Numbered from the stretch's first letter, positions 1 through 11,033 are shown. The stretch is 64,000 nucleotides of DNA from Sympetrum striolatum (GCA_947579665.1 CANPUZ010000052.1:124001-188000), one strand, 5' to 3'. Made by a program: numbers and translations. Notes: generated by a model from the sequence alone, not told the origin.

Positions 1-2015
1 TACGGTAAGTCTCAATTTCGCAATAAATTTATTTCGTGACCGGTATCATTAAAATAAGGTTTTTACTATGTTGGTATATTACAGATGAATTTTCAATGTA
101 ATGCAAATTATGTACTTCACAAAATTGCCTTTCTTTGTGGAATAATTAAATCAAAGAGAAAATATTACGAGAAGGAATTAGAAGAACTGTGAATTTAAAA
201 AAACAAAGAGTTTCTTAGGAAAAAATCTATCAACTGTAGGGAACCTCCTACAGATAGTAATAAATATATAATCTAGATCAAGTTATTAGTGGACCCTTGT
301 TGAGTGTCTCTGTGCAAGCTCAAATTGCAGCAAACGATTGAACAGCGGTTCGCCATCAAAGTTTGTGTTGGACTGGGGAAATTGGGTACGGAGACATTGG
401 GCATGATTCGCCAAGAGTTTAAGGATGAAAGCATATCACAAACTGCAGTTTTTAAGTGGCACAAGCTCTTCAAAGATGGCCGAGAGAGTGTGGAGGACAA
501 GCCCCGCGCTGGACGGCCGTCAACGCCAAGAACCGACGACAACGTGCAATGGGTGCGTGAAATGCTGAATTCATACAGTCGATTGAGTGTGTGCATCATC
601 GCAGATCGAATTGGCATTGATAAGATGTCAGTGCACACCATTATCACTGAAAATTTGGCGATGCGACAGATCTGTGCCAAACTTGTCCCGAAGGTCTTAA
701 CGGAGCCACACCTGCTTCAAGGTGACCGACTACCTGACAAAAATGGCATGGTGACAATTCCCCAACCCCCTTACAGTCCTGACTTGGCCCCAGCAGACTT
801 TTCTCTATTCCCAAAAGTTAAATCCTTCCTCAAAGGACACCACCATGGGACCCTAAGTGCAGTCAAAGAAGCTTGCATGTGTACCCTTAACTCAATTAAA
901 AATGTAGTTTGAGCAATGCGTAACTCGAAGCAATTATGTTATTTTCGCATTTCTAAAGGTTTAATAGGTAAATAAGCAGGGGCTTGTTTCTGCCTTCAAT
1001 ATGACCAATTGCAGTGCATTTGGCTGTAAGAACAGATTCGTCATTTTGACAACTTTTACTGCATTGAGCCCCAATTATGAATTAGAAAAAAACATTTGCA
1101 CAAGCGGAAAATCTCTAATTACCCTGATAAGCTATTATAATGTTTGATAGACTAGCTTTATCTCATTGCGGTAAACGATTATTAAGGAATTTTTATGCCA
1201 TACTTGGTATCGATCGATTAAAAACTAAGTCGGATTAATGCATTAGAATATACATAAAATTAACATTAGAATAATCAATGAGGTTTTAATACAGTTTGCG
1301 GGAGGTTGGCAGATGATTCGTCTTTTTTAGCAGACGACACTGGCATCCGAGAAGTTTACATTGCAGGCATGTTTTATTTTCCATAATAAAAGGCATCAAG
1401 AGGACTTTGAGAAAAAAATCGAACATGATTGTTAAGTAAAAGGTTCATTTAAACTATCTGAGTCCTTGTCATAGGATAGACAAGCTCCTGAGTCCCGTAT
1501 GAGAGGAAAATAAAACCCCAAAAATACATGCAGTTAAAGGGGAGTCGGAGAAAAGTTCTCACCAGCGCTCTGCGGGTTGCGTTATTTTTGGCTTCACTTT
1601 TCTGACGATAGACTCCCCCTGTGGTATATACTATCAATGAAATGCACTGGTTAAAGTTAATTTTTGACTCATTTTCCCTAAATATCTCTTTGCTTCGACC
1701 AAAAATCTGATCAAAATGATTTTTATTTCTTTTGGGATAAATTAATACGTATATTTATACTGTTTCATTTCCATTTATATGTTGATGGTTTATTGATAGT
1801 TGTTTTTTATGTTATTAGCTAAATTATTATTCGTGAAACTCCTTCGCAAATAAATTTGTAACAGTAAAATATTGTAAATTGATTCGTTTGCGTATTATAT
1901 GATAATCACGTTTTGATAGCTAGTTTTGTGTTATTTTCGGCTTAACTTTTCTGACGGTAGACCCCCCTGTGGTACACTCACTAGGGAACACTCTACACAA
2001 ATGAATGAAACTGAC
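1..2015 (-). other. Large intron 3 of the crossveinless-2-like gene (partial)
   Basis: I find no VWC-like or VWD-like exon on the minus strand here. The stretch holds the mariner relic at about 304-960 and otherwise AT-rich sequence. Two diverged copies of a short segment ending in TCTGACG(A/G)TAGAC occur at about 1580-1625 and 1932-1975 in the same orientation. Confidence 0.5.
304..960 (+). pseudogene. mariner transposase, internally deleted
   Basis: The frame encodes a mariner-family transposase N-terminus: TIEQRFAIKVCVGLGK, then the HTH segment (AVFKWHKLFKDGRESVEDKP, AGRPSTPRTDDNV) and IADRIGIDKMSVHTI. After KLVPKVLTE it jumps straight to PPYSPDLAPADFSLFP, so the central region with the first two catalytic aspartates is missing while the YSPDLAP motif remains. 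The initiator is not ATG as read. The C-terminus changes frame near 907, where FEQCVTRSNYVIFAF continues to a stop near 958. I could not find convincing terminal inverted repeats. It lies inside the cv-2-like intron on the opposite strand and is surely inactive. Confidence 0.85.
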
Positions 2016-2115
2016 CTTTGCACATTTGGCAGCACTGATCACGATCTTCCTGCTTCAGCATGTAGCACCCAGCCTGACTCGGACACCTCTCTATCTGGCA
2101 CTCCACAAATCCATT
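2016..2115 (-). CDS. cv-2: crossveinless-2/BMPER-like, third coding exon (end of VWC1)
   Basis: This 100-nt exon follows an acceptor reading GGTAATTTGCAG and ends at AAAG|GTCAGT in phase 1. It encodes NGFVECQIERCP, then SQA and GCYMLKQEDRDQCCQMCK. The C-x4-CP, CC and CxxCKG cysteines complete the VWC domain begun in the previous exon, across a 117-bp intron. The unspliced strand is open across exons 2 and 3, but intron residues would interrupt the cysteine spacing, so splicing is the better reading. The following intron has no recognisable exon down to position 1, so the rest of the gene must lie outside the window. That intron holds a mariner relic on the opposite strand. Confidence 0.78.
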
Positions 2116-2232
2116 CTGCAAATTACCACACAAATTAATACTCCACGACAGAGGTTCCGTAGCAGTGGTAAGCGCACCAGTCGTGGTACGCGGGAATGGT
2201 TCAGATGGTACATATTCTTCAGTTGTACTTAC

Positions 2233-2318
2233 TTTGCACATGCAAGTGAAGCACCTCATGTCCTTAATGCTGTCAACTGCCACTTCCTCTCCCTCATTCG
2301 AACACGACTCCCTGCTTC
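2233..2318 (-). CDS. cv-2: crossveinless-2/BMPER-like, second coding exon (start of VWC1)
   Basis: This 86-nt exon is bounded by a clear acceptor (TTGCTTTTCAG) and a consensus donor (GTAAGT). It encodes GSRESCSNEGEEVAVDSIKD followed by MRCFTCMCK. The CxNEGE start and the CxxCxC cluster match the opening half of the first von Willebrand factor C domain of BMPER/crossveinless-2 proteins as I know the family. It enters in phase 1 from the signal-peptide exon over a 76-bp intron and leaves in phase 0. Cv-2/BMPER proteins are secreted, bind BMP ligands and heparan sulphate, and tune BMP signalling. The family name is recognition from memory; chordin-like and kielin-type proteins carry related domains. 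Confidence 0.75.
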
Positions 2319-2394
2319 CTGAAAAGCAACAAGTGTGTCAACTCAATCAGAGTGTGAAAGTAAGGTTGTTGAAATAATGAAGGACGATGCTCAC

Positions 2395-2488
2395 CAATAA
2401 GTCCTTCAGTTGCTGCCATGTTCACGAACCAATGGACGACAAACAGCGTTGCAAAGAGCCAATTAGTCATTTTCAGGAGCGGAGCCAT
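2395..2488 (-). CDS. cv-2: crossveinless-2/BMPER-like, first coding exon (signal peptide)
   Basis: This exon encodes the N-terminal 31 residues of a secreted protein. ATG lies at 2488-2486 on the minus strand and the product begins MAPLLKMTNWLFATLFVVHW, a short basic stretch followed by a hydrophobic core, as in a signal peptide. It ends in phase 1 (ATT G) at a donor reading GTGAGC. Joined to the next exon it gives GLI-GSRESCSNEGEE without breaking the frame. A possible acceptor (TTTCCACCAG) at about 2503 suggests a further 5' UTR exon upstream; the exon would then start at 2502. The start is supported by the signal peptide and by the phase match, but a second ATG seven codons downstream is also possible. 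Identity rests on the following exons. Confidence 0.72.
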
Positions 2489-2573
2489 GCAGGGCAAGAG
2501 ACCTGGTGGAAATAATTACATTTTTTTTAATATTACCTGTTAACTACTAACTTTAAGAATAGAAGACAAGTAA

Positions 2574-3023
2574 TCCTATATATATTAAGACAGAATCGTG
2601 TCCGTCCGTCTGTCCTCAAAAAAGGGATTTAACACTTTTAGCAAAATCCGAGTCTAAATTCAATCTCCCGCAACGATTTTTAGTGCGCTGGAGGCGGACG
2701 GCCTGCAAAAATTTAAATTGTTTGGTTGAGTTTAGAGGTGCAAAACAGGTGAAAAACGGAAAATAATCGGGAAAATGAGGGAAGTTGGAGACGTTTTCTT
2801 TTGGGATGACGAACGCCGCTTACCTATTGCTTGCGCGTCATTTAACATAGTTAAGTCTTTATCAGTTGATCTCACTGCTGAGGGTGAGGTCCCGACTTTG
2901 CGGTCTCTGACATTATCTACTTTTTCGGAATCTTTGATGAAGGCCTCGAATACCTTTCGATCCTGCCCCATCAAACGTAAGGGAACTAACCTGCCTGCGG
3001 AGCAGGCAGTAGGCAACTGCTAG
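2574..3023 (+). mobile_element. Non-autonomous Helitron, copy 1
   Basis: The element starts with TC after an A and ends CTAG before a T, with no target duplication, as Helitrons do. An 8-bp stem hairpin (CTGCCTGC, GGA, GCAGGCAG) at 2991-3009 stands 10 nt before the terminal CTAG. A second copy lies at 9213-9722. It lies about 70 bp upstream of the presumed splice acceptor of the first cv-2-like exon. No Rep/Helicase coding is seen. Confidence 0.8.
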
Positions 3024-3440
3024 TCCTATATATTAATAGATGAAGAGAAAACTTTGTACCTCTTTTTAAGCATATTGCAAGCATGGAGAAGTATAAGATT
3101 TGACATAGTTAAAGTTTATATGGAGATGGAGTGCAGAAAGGTTAAATCTTTGTCCTAAGTATCCTTGGTTTGACTCTGGAAGACTCGAATTGTCTCGTAT
3201 AACAAATGCACGTAATGTTCTTTTTGATCGATTGGAGACTTTTTCTTCTGCAGAATAATATCACATATAATGACCCAACAAAATGGAGATGAATACCAAA
3301 AGAAAGGAAATTGAATGAAAGTTCTAATTTTGGTCGTAGAATATCGTATTCAAGTCTAAATTTAGATAATTCAGACAAAAATGAAAACAAATTTGTGTAA
3401 TTTTGTAAGCATAAACAATTCCCTAACATTACATTACATT
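3024..3440 (+). mobile_element. Helitron relic (5' portion)
   Basis: It begins TCCTATATATTAATAG immediately after the CTAG of the preceding Helitron, and continues with body sequence related to the Helitron-like elements at 14.3 and 22.7 kb (a TAAGTATCCTTGGT stretch and an AACAATTCCCTAAC stretch). No 3' terminus is recognised. About 3440-3585 is plain AT-rich sequence. Confidence 0.45.
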
Positions 3441-3584
3441 ATTATTTGATATCATATTGCTTATATTTTATTTTTAAAAATTGAATTATATTTTAATATT
3501 AATATTATAAATTTATTTATAAATTATTAAATATGAAAAATATTAAAATTTAACTTTTAAATGGCCCACCCTATTTTTGACTGT

Positions 3585-3630
3585 TATCTATCTATTAAAT
3601 ATAGATGCTTCTCCGGATTCATTCAAGGAT

Positions 3631-3662
<32 letters not shown>

Positions 3663-4571
3663 GATACTAATTCACAGCCTAAACTATAAGCATCATCGAC
3701 TTGAAATTTTTACGACGTATTGGCCATAACGTATAACCGCCAGAAAAATTGCGGTTTTGAACCTCAGTGTCATGGGTTCGATTCCAGAAGGCCCCAAAGT
3801 CGCGATTTTCCCCATAAGAATACATGGCGGGGATTTTCGAAAAATTTTTTGAGGCACTTCCCGGAAAAGGAGAGATTTGAAATTCAAGGGATCGCTAGAA
3901 GCCGTGCATATTCAACGAAAATCAAAAAGACATCGCCGAATATGGTCCATGGTTCGATCCCAGAGGGCCATTTGCACTTCTCAATGCATTTCTTACGGAG
4001 ATAACGGAAACAAAATTTAGGTACTTCCCGGCATGTTATCGACTTCAAACTTTGCATATAGAAAGATCAAGTCCATACAAATCAAACTGTGCATTCACAG
4101 CTATCAATGTATCCTGGGTTCGACACCAGGTGTCTCTGCAATCAGAAGTTGATCCGATTTTTAGGAATTATTTTGAAAACTTTCCCAATAATATATAAAC
4201 TTGAAATTCGGCATATAGATAGAGATCATAGATTCATTTCATGAACATATTTTAGATTTCCTAGATAGTCCTTGGTTTGAATCCAGAGAGCCATTTACAT
4301 TCGTGAGAAGTAGAACGTAGTTTGAGGCAGTTGTAACCAATATTTTTGGTTGAATTTTCACACACAGTCAGAGATGGTGATCTTCTATAGTGCTGCATTG
4401 TATGATCACCAGTATGACCCCGGTTCGATGCCAGACGATGAAATTGCAGCGAATTATAAGAATTTTTTCAATCCTTTTTTTTTTCTTTTGATGACCATCC
4501 CGATTGTTGCCAATATAAAATTAGTATTGCCGATCTGCTTGCAGTATGCAAGCTACATTTTACTCGTTATA
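3585..4571 (+). repeat. T-arm repeat copy A (five units)
   Basis: The copy opens with the CTTCTCCGGATTCATTCA module at about 3608 and a GATA run to 3662, and ends at the GCTTGCAGTATGCAAGC hairpin and ACTCGT tail. GGTTCGANNCC-type motifs start at 3775, 3951, 4117, 4274 (mutated to GGTTTGA) and 4422, spaced 176, 166, 157 and 148 bp. Compared with six-unit copies it lacks the second unit, the one with GGTTCGATGCT, which fits in-register loss between units. No coding function is apparent. Confidence 0.85.
3631..3662 (+). repeat. GATA microsatellite in copy A
   Basis: A run of about eight GATA units lies between the terminal module and the first T-arm unit. Shorter GATA runs occupy the same position in most copies of the family. 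Confidence 0.9.
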
Positions 4572-5703
4572 TATAGATGCTTCTCCGGATTCATTCATGT
4601 ATATACCTAGATAGATAGATAGATAGGATACTAATTCACAGCCTAAACCACAAGCGTAATTTACTTGAAATTTTTACGACATATTGGCCATAACGTGTAA
4701 CCGCCAGAAAAAATGTGATTTTGAACCTCAGTGTCAAAGGTTCAATTCCAGAGGGCCCCAAAGTCCCGATTTTTCCCGTTTAAATGCATTGCTTTGATTT
4801 CCGATAATTTAAAAAAAATACTTGCCGGATAGGTAGAGAATCAAAACTCAAGGAGCCTATATTTATGGTTAAGATCTATCGAAAACATAAATGAGTTTTA
4901 CTGAAAATATCCTGAGTTCGATGCTAGGTCGAGGCAAAAATCGGCCGTTTAAAATGCATTGTGGCGATTTTTAAGATTTTTTTGGACCCCTTCCCGATGG
5001 CATGCAAACTTGAAATTCAGCATGGGTCTAGATATCATGAATATATTTCATAATCAAATTTTACACATTCGCTGATGGTCCTTGGTTCGATCCCAGAGAG
5101 CCATTTACATTACTCAATGCATTTCTTATGGAGATAACAGAAAAAGGTTTTAGGCACTTTGCGGCATGATATCAACTTCAAACTTTGTATGAAATAAGAT
5201 GAAGTCCTAATAAGTCATACTTTGCATTCACCACTACCAATGTGTCCTGGGTTCGACACCAGGCGTCTCTACAATCAGTAAATTGTCCGATTTTTAAGAA
5301 TTAATTTAAATCCCTTCCCAAGAATATTAAAACATGAAATTAGGTATATAGAGAGAGAACATAGATACATTTCAAAAACATGTTTTAAATTTCCTAGATC
5401 GTCCTTGGTTCGAATCCAGAGAGCCATTTACATTATTGAAAAGTAGGGCATCGTTTGAGGCAGTTGGAGCCAAAATTTCTGCTTGAATTTTCACACATAG
5501 TAAGAGATGGTGTTTTTCTTTTGTGCTGCATAGTAGGTTCACCAGGAAGGCCTTGGTTCGATGCCAGACGATTAAATTGCAGCGAATTTTAAGAATATTT
5601 TCAATTCCTTTTTTTCTTTTGAGGGCCGTCCCGATATGATGCCGACATGGAATTAGTGTTGGCGATCTGCTTGCAGTATGCAAGCTACATTTTACTCGTA
5701 AAA
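4570..5703 (+). repeat. T-arm repeat copy B (full)
   Basis: It follows copy A head to tail; the terminal module starts within a few bases of copy A's ACTCGT. Six B-box-like motifs are visible, the first (at about 4739) degraded to GGTTCAATTCC. It ends in the hairpin and ACTCGTA at about 5702. Confidence 0.85.
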
Positions 5704-5732
5704 TTATATAAGTATAATTTATACACATATGT

Positions 5733-6536
5733 ATACGAGTAAAATGCTGCTACATTATGCAAGAAAATGGTTTATAACATAACATAAATATACATACACA
5801 AGCAAAGTGTCAACTATCTGTCTTCAAGATAAAGACTCCGAAAGAATAATGAAAATTCAACCAATATGTTTAAATGGGACATATGATTACCACCCAGCAT
5901 CAAACCCGGGTCTTCCTGGAGATACTTACTATGCAGCACAACAGAAGATCACCATCTCTAACTATGCGTGAAAATTCAAGCAGAAATATTGGTTGCAACT
6001 GCCTCAAACGACGTCCTACTTTTCCTATATATTCCTTATGTGAGAAATTTTAATGTGCTCTGGCATCGAACCCAGGAACAGCATAGCCTTATATAATTTT
6101 TTTTCTTAAACCGAGTCTTAATATACATCTTCTAGCAATGCAAAAACTTCCTACCATTTCAATAAGTCCATTAAAAAATATGAAACACTACCCCAATGTA
6201 TTTTAAATGGAAGATTTTTGCATCATCCTAGCATCAAACCCAGGATATTTTCAGTGAAAGTCATTTATGGCGTTGATAGATCATGACTATATCTGTAAGA
6301 ACATTGAATTTTGATTCTCTACCTATCCGGGAAGTATTTTTTATAAATTTCCGAAAATCAAAGCAATGCATTTAAATGGGAGAATCGTGATTTTGGGGCC
6401 TTCTGGCATTGAATCCATGACACTGAGGTTCAAAGTCGCCTTTCTGTGGGGGTTTCATGTTAGGGCCTATACGCAGTAAAAATTTAAAGTCAATGACGCT
6501 TGTGGTTTAAGCCTGTGAATTTGTATCCTATCCATC
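5733..6536 (-). repeat. T-arm repeat copy C (inverted, shortened)
   Basis: It reads in reverse from ACGAGTAAAATG at its 3' end to TATCCTATC at its 5' end. The 3' hairpin is damaged (GCTACATTATGCAAG). It meets copy D head to head and both share one terminal module at about 6540-6575. Confidence 0.8.
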
Positions 6537-7312
6537 TATTATATATAGATGCTTCTCTGGATTCATTCATATATATATTCATATAGATAGATAGATAGAT
6601 CGGACACTAATTCAAAGGCTAAACCATAGGTGTCATTGGATTGAAATTGTTACGACTTATTGGACATAACGTGTAACCGCCAGAAAAAATTCTATTTTGA
6701 ACCTCAGTGTCATGGGTTCGATTCCAGAGGGCCCCAAAGTCCCGATTTTTCCATTTAAAAGCATTACTTTGATTTTCTGGGAATTAAAAATAAATACTTC
6801 CCGGATAACATTAATGACTTTTACAGAAAATATCCAGTGTTCGATGCTAGGACGATGCAAAAATCTGTCATTTACAATACATTGAGTTAGTTTTTCATTA
6901 TTATTTTTTTATGTACTTATGGTAACAATAGGAAGTTCTCGCTTTGCTACAAGATGTACATTAAGAATCGGTTTAAGAAAAAAATTTTGATAAGACCGTA
7001 CTGTTCCTGGGTTCGATGCCAGAGCACGTTACAATTTCTCTCATAAGGAATATATAGGTAAAGTAGGACATCGTTTGAGGCAGTTGTAGCCAATATTTCT
7101 GCTTGAATTTTCACACATAGTTAGAGATGGTAATCTTCTATTGTGCTGCATAGTTAGTTCACCAGGAAGACCCGGGTTCGATGCCAGACAATTAAATTGC
7201 AGTGAATTTTTTTAATATTTTCATTCCTATTTTTTCTTTTGAGGACCGTCTCGATATAATGCTGACTTGAAATTAGTTTTGTCGATATGCTTGCAGTATG
7301 CAAATACCATTT
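6537..7312 (+). repeat. T-arm repeat copy D (shortened)
   Basis: It has the terminal module, a GATA run, the first T-arm unit at about 6716, then a reduced set of units of the second subfamily (GGTTCGATGCCAGAGCAC type), ending with a damaged hairpin (CTTGCAGTATGCAAA) and ACTCGTA. Confidence 0.8.
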
Positions 7313-7870
7313 TACTCGTATATGTATATAATTATCAAAGTATTACAATGTACAACCGTATAATTACTAATAATGTATATTAATAACAATAATATATGCG
7401 TATATGCTGAATTTTTTGCCTTTTTTAAACCAAAACTAGCTTAAGATTCGGTAGTTTGCATTTCCTTTTTATTTGGTGACATAAGTTCACCATTTATTCC
7501 TATAAATCAGTTCAACTTATCATAGTTCATTAATGATCCTTTAAAAAACTGATGTAGCTCTTCTCTTGTATTATATTTTTTATTACTTAATTATTAAGTG
7601 CAATATTTAAACTTGAACCAAAGTTGTAGCTACTTATATAGTGGATATTTTTTCTTTTTAAAAGATAGCCTTACAGTTTCAAACTCTCAGAATATGTATG
7701 TTTATTATTTGTATTTTGTTTAACTAAATTACACTTTTTTAAAATTTACCTGTTGGCAAATAATAGAAATTGTTTTAGTCAATTATGAAAAATATCAAAA
7801 TCTAGGGCAAGAATAAAATTTCGAAAGTTACTAACAAACTTTCAGTTGAGATGTTTTTAGCAAATTGAAT
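7313..7870. other. AT-rich sequence, nothing recognised
   Basis: I see no coding similarity, inverted termini or repeats shared with the rest of the window. Confidence 0.5.
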
Positions 7871-8853
7871 ACAGTAGAGGATCGTATATCCAAACATCTA
7901 AACAACAAACACATCCAAACAATGAACATTTCACGATAGATAAACAGTAATTTTGAACGCCACCTCTCTACATGTGTTTTGCACCGATCTTTTGAAGGTG
8001 TGAACAAGTAAGTATTTGCACTATATTAATTAACTTTCTAAATGGATAACAATAAGAAGAAAATGTGTCTAGTAGCTAGTTCAAGCGGTGGGAACGTCAA
8101 GAGAAAAAGACTGGGATCGAACCGAGGACGACTGTCAGCATTTTTACAATAGAGACACACTTGTAGTTGAAGGCAACGTTGTGTTAAAATTTTAGGACAA
8201 TCGACCGTGTATTTTTCAAGTTTTGCAGTCACAAACACACGCAGGCTGTATTTTTATACGCAAGTTATGCCGGGGTAAAAGTCAACCTCTAAAATTTTGA
8301 GGTAAATTTCAGTTTTTAGCCTATGTTCGGCATATAAGTCGACCCAAAAAAGAACCCAAATTAGCATGAAAAGGATTTCACTTCATAAAAGCTCGTCAAA
8401 TATTCAGAATGAGACAAGAATTGAAAAATACATGCAAATACTTGCTAAAACCACGAAAAATGCTAACTCTAAAACACTTAAAAAAGACAAAAGAGGAAAT
8501 ACGTAAAAATTATAGAATAAAGAAGATAAATATTAAAAGACAGGTGCTGACGTTACAGTAAAAAGTGGACATAATAAATAAACTAGATCGTGGTGTCATT
8601 TCATCCAATCTTCAGCAGGAATACAACATTAGCAGGAAAACTATACATCGTATAAAATCAAAAATACTTCAATTTGTTGCAGAATCTGTTTCAACGGTAG
8701 TCATTTCAAAAAGAAAAACCTTGCAGGGACAGTCATGTATAGCTTACAATAGTATTTATGTGCATTATCATCACTTATTTCGTACTGTAACCCATCAAAG
8801 CCATTTTTTCAGTTCCTTTTCCTCATCCAGGTTTAAATACCTATTACCCGAAC
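7871..8853 (+). pseudogene. pogo/Tigger-type transposon relic with CENP-B-like HTH
   Basis: At about 8565-8690 the plus strand encodes DIINKLDRG, LQQEYNISRKTIHRIK and KSKILQFVAES, a psq/CENP-B N-terminal helix-turn-helix of pogo-family transposases. Just upstream the frame reads VLTLQ-stop-KVD, so the gene is broken. Two possible left ends precede it: a Tigger-like CAGTAGAGGATCG start at about 7872, and a GCCGGGGTAAAAGTCAACC / ATAAGTCGACCC segment at 8268-8348 shared with the elements at 18.5 and 51.3 kb. No catalytic DDE region remains, and the relic stops at the hAT at 8854. I cannot say which terminus belongs to the transposase. Confidence 0.6.
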
Positions 8854-9084
8854 CAGTGGCGTAACTATACTATCTGAGGCCCGTGGCAAATTCATTCCCC
8901 ATTAAAAATTGTCACGTTGTTTTGATTTGTTGGTTTAATTTTAACGAATCACTGAAGTAGTTACCCAACAGTATTACTAATGATGTGTGCATTTTAGTTA
9001 AATATCTAATAAATTTAATTTATCAAAAGAACAGGTATTGCATATTTATAATAAAATAACAATTTAATCTTAACAATATATTAA

Positions 9085-10116
9085 TTAATAAAATTCTTCT
9101 CTCCAAGCTTTCTGTTTTGCAAAAGTATCAATAAAATCATCAAAGTTTAAATATCGGGCTATGGAATTTTCAATACATAGAATAGTCAAGTTACGTAGCC
9201 TGTCTTGTCACATCTATATATATTAAGACAGAATCGTGTCCGTCTGTCTGTCCTCAAAAAAGGGATGTAACACTTTTAGCAAAATCTGAGTCTAAATTCA
9301 ATCTCCCGCAATGATTTTTAGTGCGCTGGAGGCGGAGGGCCTGCAAAAAATTTTAATTTTTTGGTTGAGTTTAGAGGAGCAAAACGGGCGAAAAACTGAA
9401 AACATTGGGGAAAATTTTTCATTTTCTTTTGGGATGACGAAAGCTTACTTATCGCTTGCACGCCATTTAACATAGTTAAGTCTTTATCAGTTGATCTCAC
9501 TGTTTCTTTTGGGATGACGAAAGCTTACCTATCGCTTGCGCGTCATTTAACATAGTTAAGTCTTTATCAGTTGATCTCACTGTTGAGGGTGAGGTCCCGA
9601 CTTTGCAGTCTCTGACATTATCTACTTTTTCGGAATCTTTGACGAAGGCCTCAAATACCTTTCGATGCTGCCCCATCAAACGTAAGGGAACTAACCTGCC
9701 TTAGGCAGTAGGCAACTGCTAGTAGAGTTACTTAAATAGGTTTTTATTAATTTTAGTTTCGAAAATGATCTTTCAGCACTAGCTGTATTCACAAGAATTG
9801 TTACAAATAACATAAATGCAGTACATACTTCAGGAAAGCTGTATGACATAAAATGATTCTTTATTATTAATAATTCTACTAATACCAAATACCAAATACT
9901 GAGAATTTCCCTGGCAAATGATTCAGATGTGTCTTTTTTAAATATTTCAACAAATTCTAAAGCTTTTTTTAATAGATCAGTATCATTTAAATTTTGCAAA
10001 GTGGCAGGTTGCAAACCACTGAAATTGAAAACAATTTCATTAATTGGAAGAAAACGCGATTTCAGTTGATTAATAATGAAGTCCAATACTGGATAAAAAA
10101 TGTTCACTTTGAACAA
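9085..10116 (-). pseudogene. hAT transposase C-terminus (dimerisation domain), split by Helitron
   Basis: From 10116 down to 9723 the frame encodes IFYPVLDFIINQLKSRF and then TASAERSFSKLKLIKTYL, the hAT dimerisation signature. Below the Helitron, 9212-9085 continues as QDRLRNLTILCIENSIARY, then FDDFIDTFAKQKAWREEFY and a stop. Removing the Helitron joins the halves as S-M-stop-QDRLRNL, that is, the usual STMSQ(E/D)RL motif with TCA changed to TGA. The N-terminal BED finger and most of the catalytic region are absent. It resembles ZMYM1-like hAT proteins. Confidence 0.85.
9213..9722 (+). mobile_element. Non-autonomous Helitron, copy 2
   Basis: It has the same termini as copy 1 (TCTATATATATTAAGACAG start, CTAG end), with a shorter hairpin (CTGCCT, T, AGGCAG) before the end. 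It sits between A and T of an ATG codon in the hAT transposase and makes no duplication. An 80-bp internal segment starting TTCTTTTGGGATGACG is tandemly duplicated (starts 9424 and 9504). Confidence 0.88.
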
Positions 10117-10264
10117 ACTTTCCAGATCTTGGAGATGCTCATTTTTCCAAAGTTTGATTGATTAAAGTTATTGATCTGAGCTTGTGGCCTCCCCGGACGT
10201 AGGGCCCGTGGCATTTTGCCAGCCCTGCCACACTATAGTTACGCCACTGATTCAAACATATCCT

Positions 10265-10970
10265 TTACGAGTAAAACGTTGCTTGCATCCTGCAAGCAGA
10301 TTGACAACATTAATTTAATATCGGCATTATATCGGGACGGTCTTCTAAAGAAAAAATAAAGGATTGGAAATATTCTTAAAATTCGCTTCAATTTAATCGT
10401 CTGGCATCGAACCCAGGTCATCCTGGTGAACTTACTATGCAGCACAATAGAAGATCACCATCTCTAACTATGTGTGAAAATTCAAGCAGAAATATTGGCT
10501 ACAACTGCCTCAAAAGACGTTCTACTTTTCACGAATGTAAATGGCTCTCTGGATTCGAACCAAGGACGATCATGGAAATCGAAAACATGTTTTTTAAATG
10601 TATCTATGATCTCTATCTACATGCCGAATTTCAAGTTTCTATATTGTTGGGAAAGGGTTCAAAATAATTATTAAAAATCGGATCAGTGACTGATTGTAGA
10701 GACTCCTGGTGTCGAACCCAGGACACAATGGTAGCAGTGAATGCACAGTTTGATTTTAAAGGACTTAATCTTATTTCATACTAAGTTTGAAGTTGGTATC
10801 ATATCGGGAAGTACATAAAACTTTTATCTGTTATCTACATAAGAAATGCATTGAGTAATGTAAATGGCTCTCTGGGATTGAACCAAAGACCATCAGCGAA
10901 TATGTAAAATTTGATTATGAAATATATTTATGATATCTTACCCCATGCCGAATTCTTAAATTTATTTTGA
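10265..10970 (-). repeat. T-arm repeat copy E (inverted, truncated)
   Basis: It reads in reverse from CGAGTAAAACGTTGCTTGCATCC and retains four T-arm motifs (for example GGATTCGAACCAAGG read on the plus strand at about 10550). The 5' units and terminal module are missing; the copy breaks off at about 10970. Confidence 0.8.
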
Positions 10971-11033
10971 TAAATTTGGCTACAGTGCTAAAATTACATA
11001 CCGCTTGGTTATTGTCGACCAAATTTTCAGACT

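Larger units (their letters stand above)
8854..10249 (-). mobile_element. hAT transposon relic carrying a Helitron
   Basis: Terminal inverted repeats read CAGTGGCGTAACTATA at 8854 and TATAGTTACGCCACTG at the right end. The 8-bp flanks (ACCCGAAC and ATTCAAAC) differ by three transitions, consistent with a decayed target duplication. The interior on the minus strand encodes only the C-terminal part of a hAT transposase and is split by the Helitron at 9213-9722. Confidence 0.85.

Noticed and set aside
273..680. A 135-residue minus-strand frame
   Set aside because: It is the reverse-strand shadow of the mariner transposase relic.
1993..2283. A single 96-residue cysteine-rich minus-strand protein
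   Set aside because: Clear splice sites (GTAAGT at 2232, TTTGCAG at 2116) divide it. The middle part is intron, and the spliced version matches the VWC domain much better.
8090..8160. GGGATCGAACCGAGG at 8114 as a lone T-arm repeat or SINE
   Set aside because: Only the short motif matches. There is no hairpin, module or unit sequence around it, so I could not assign it.
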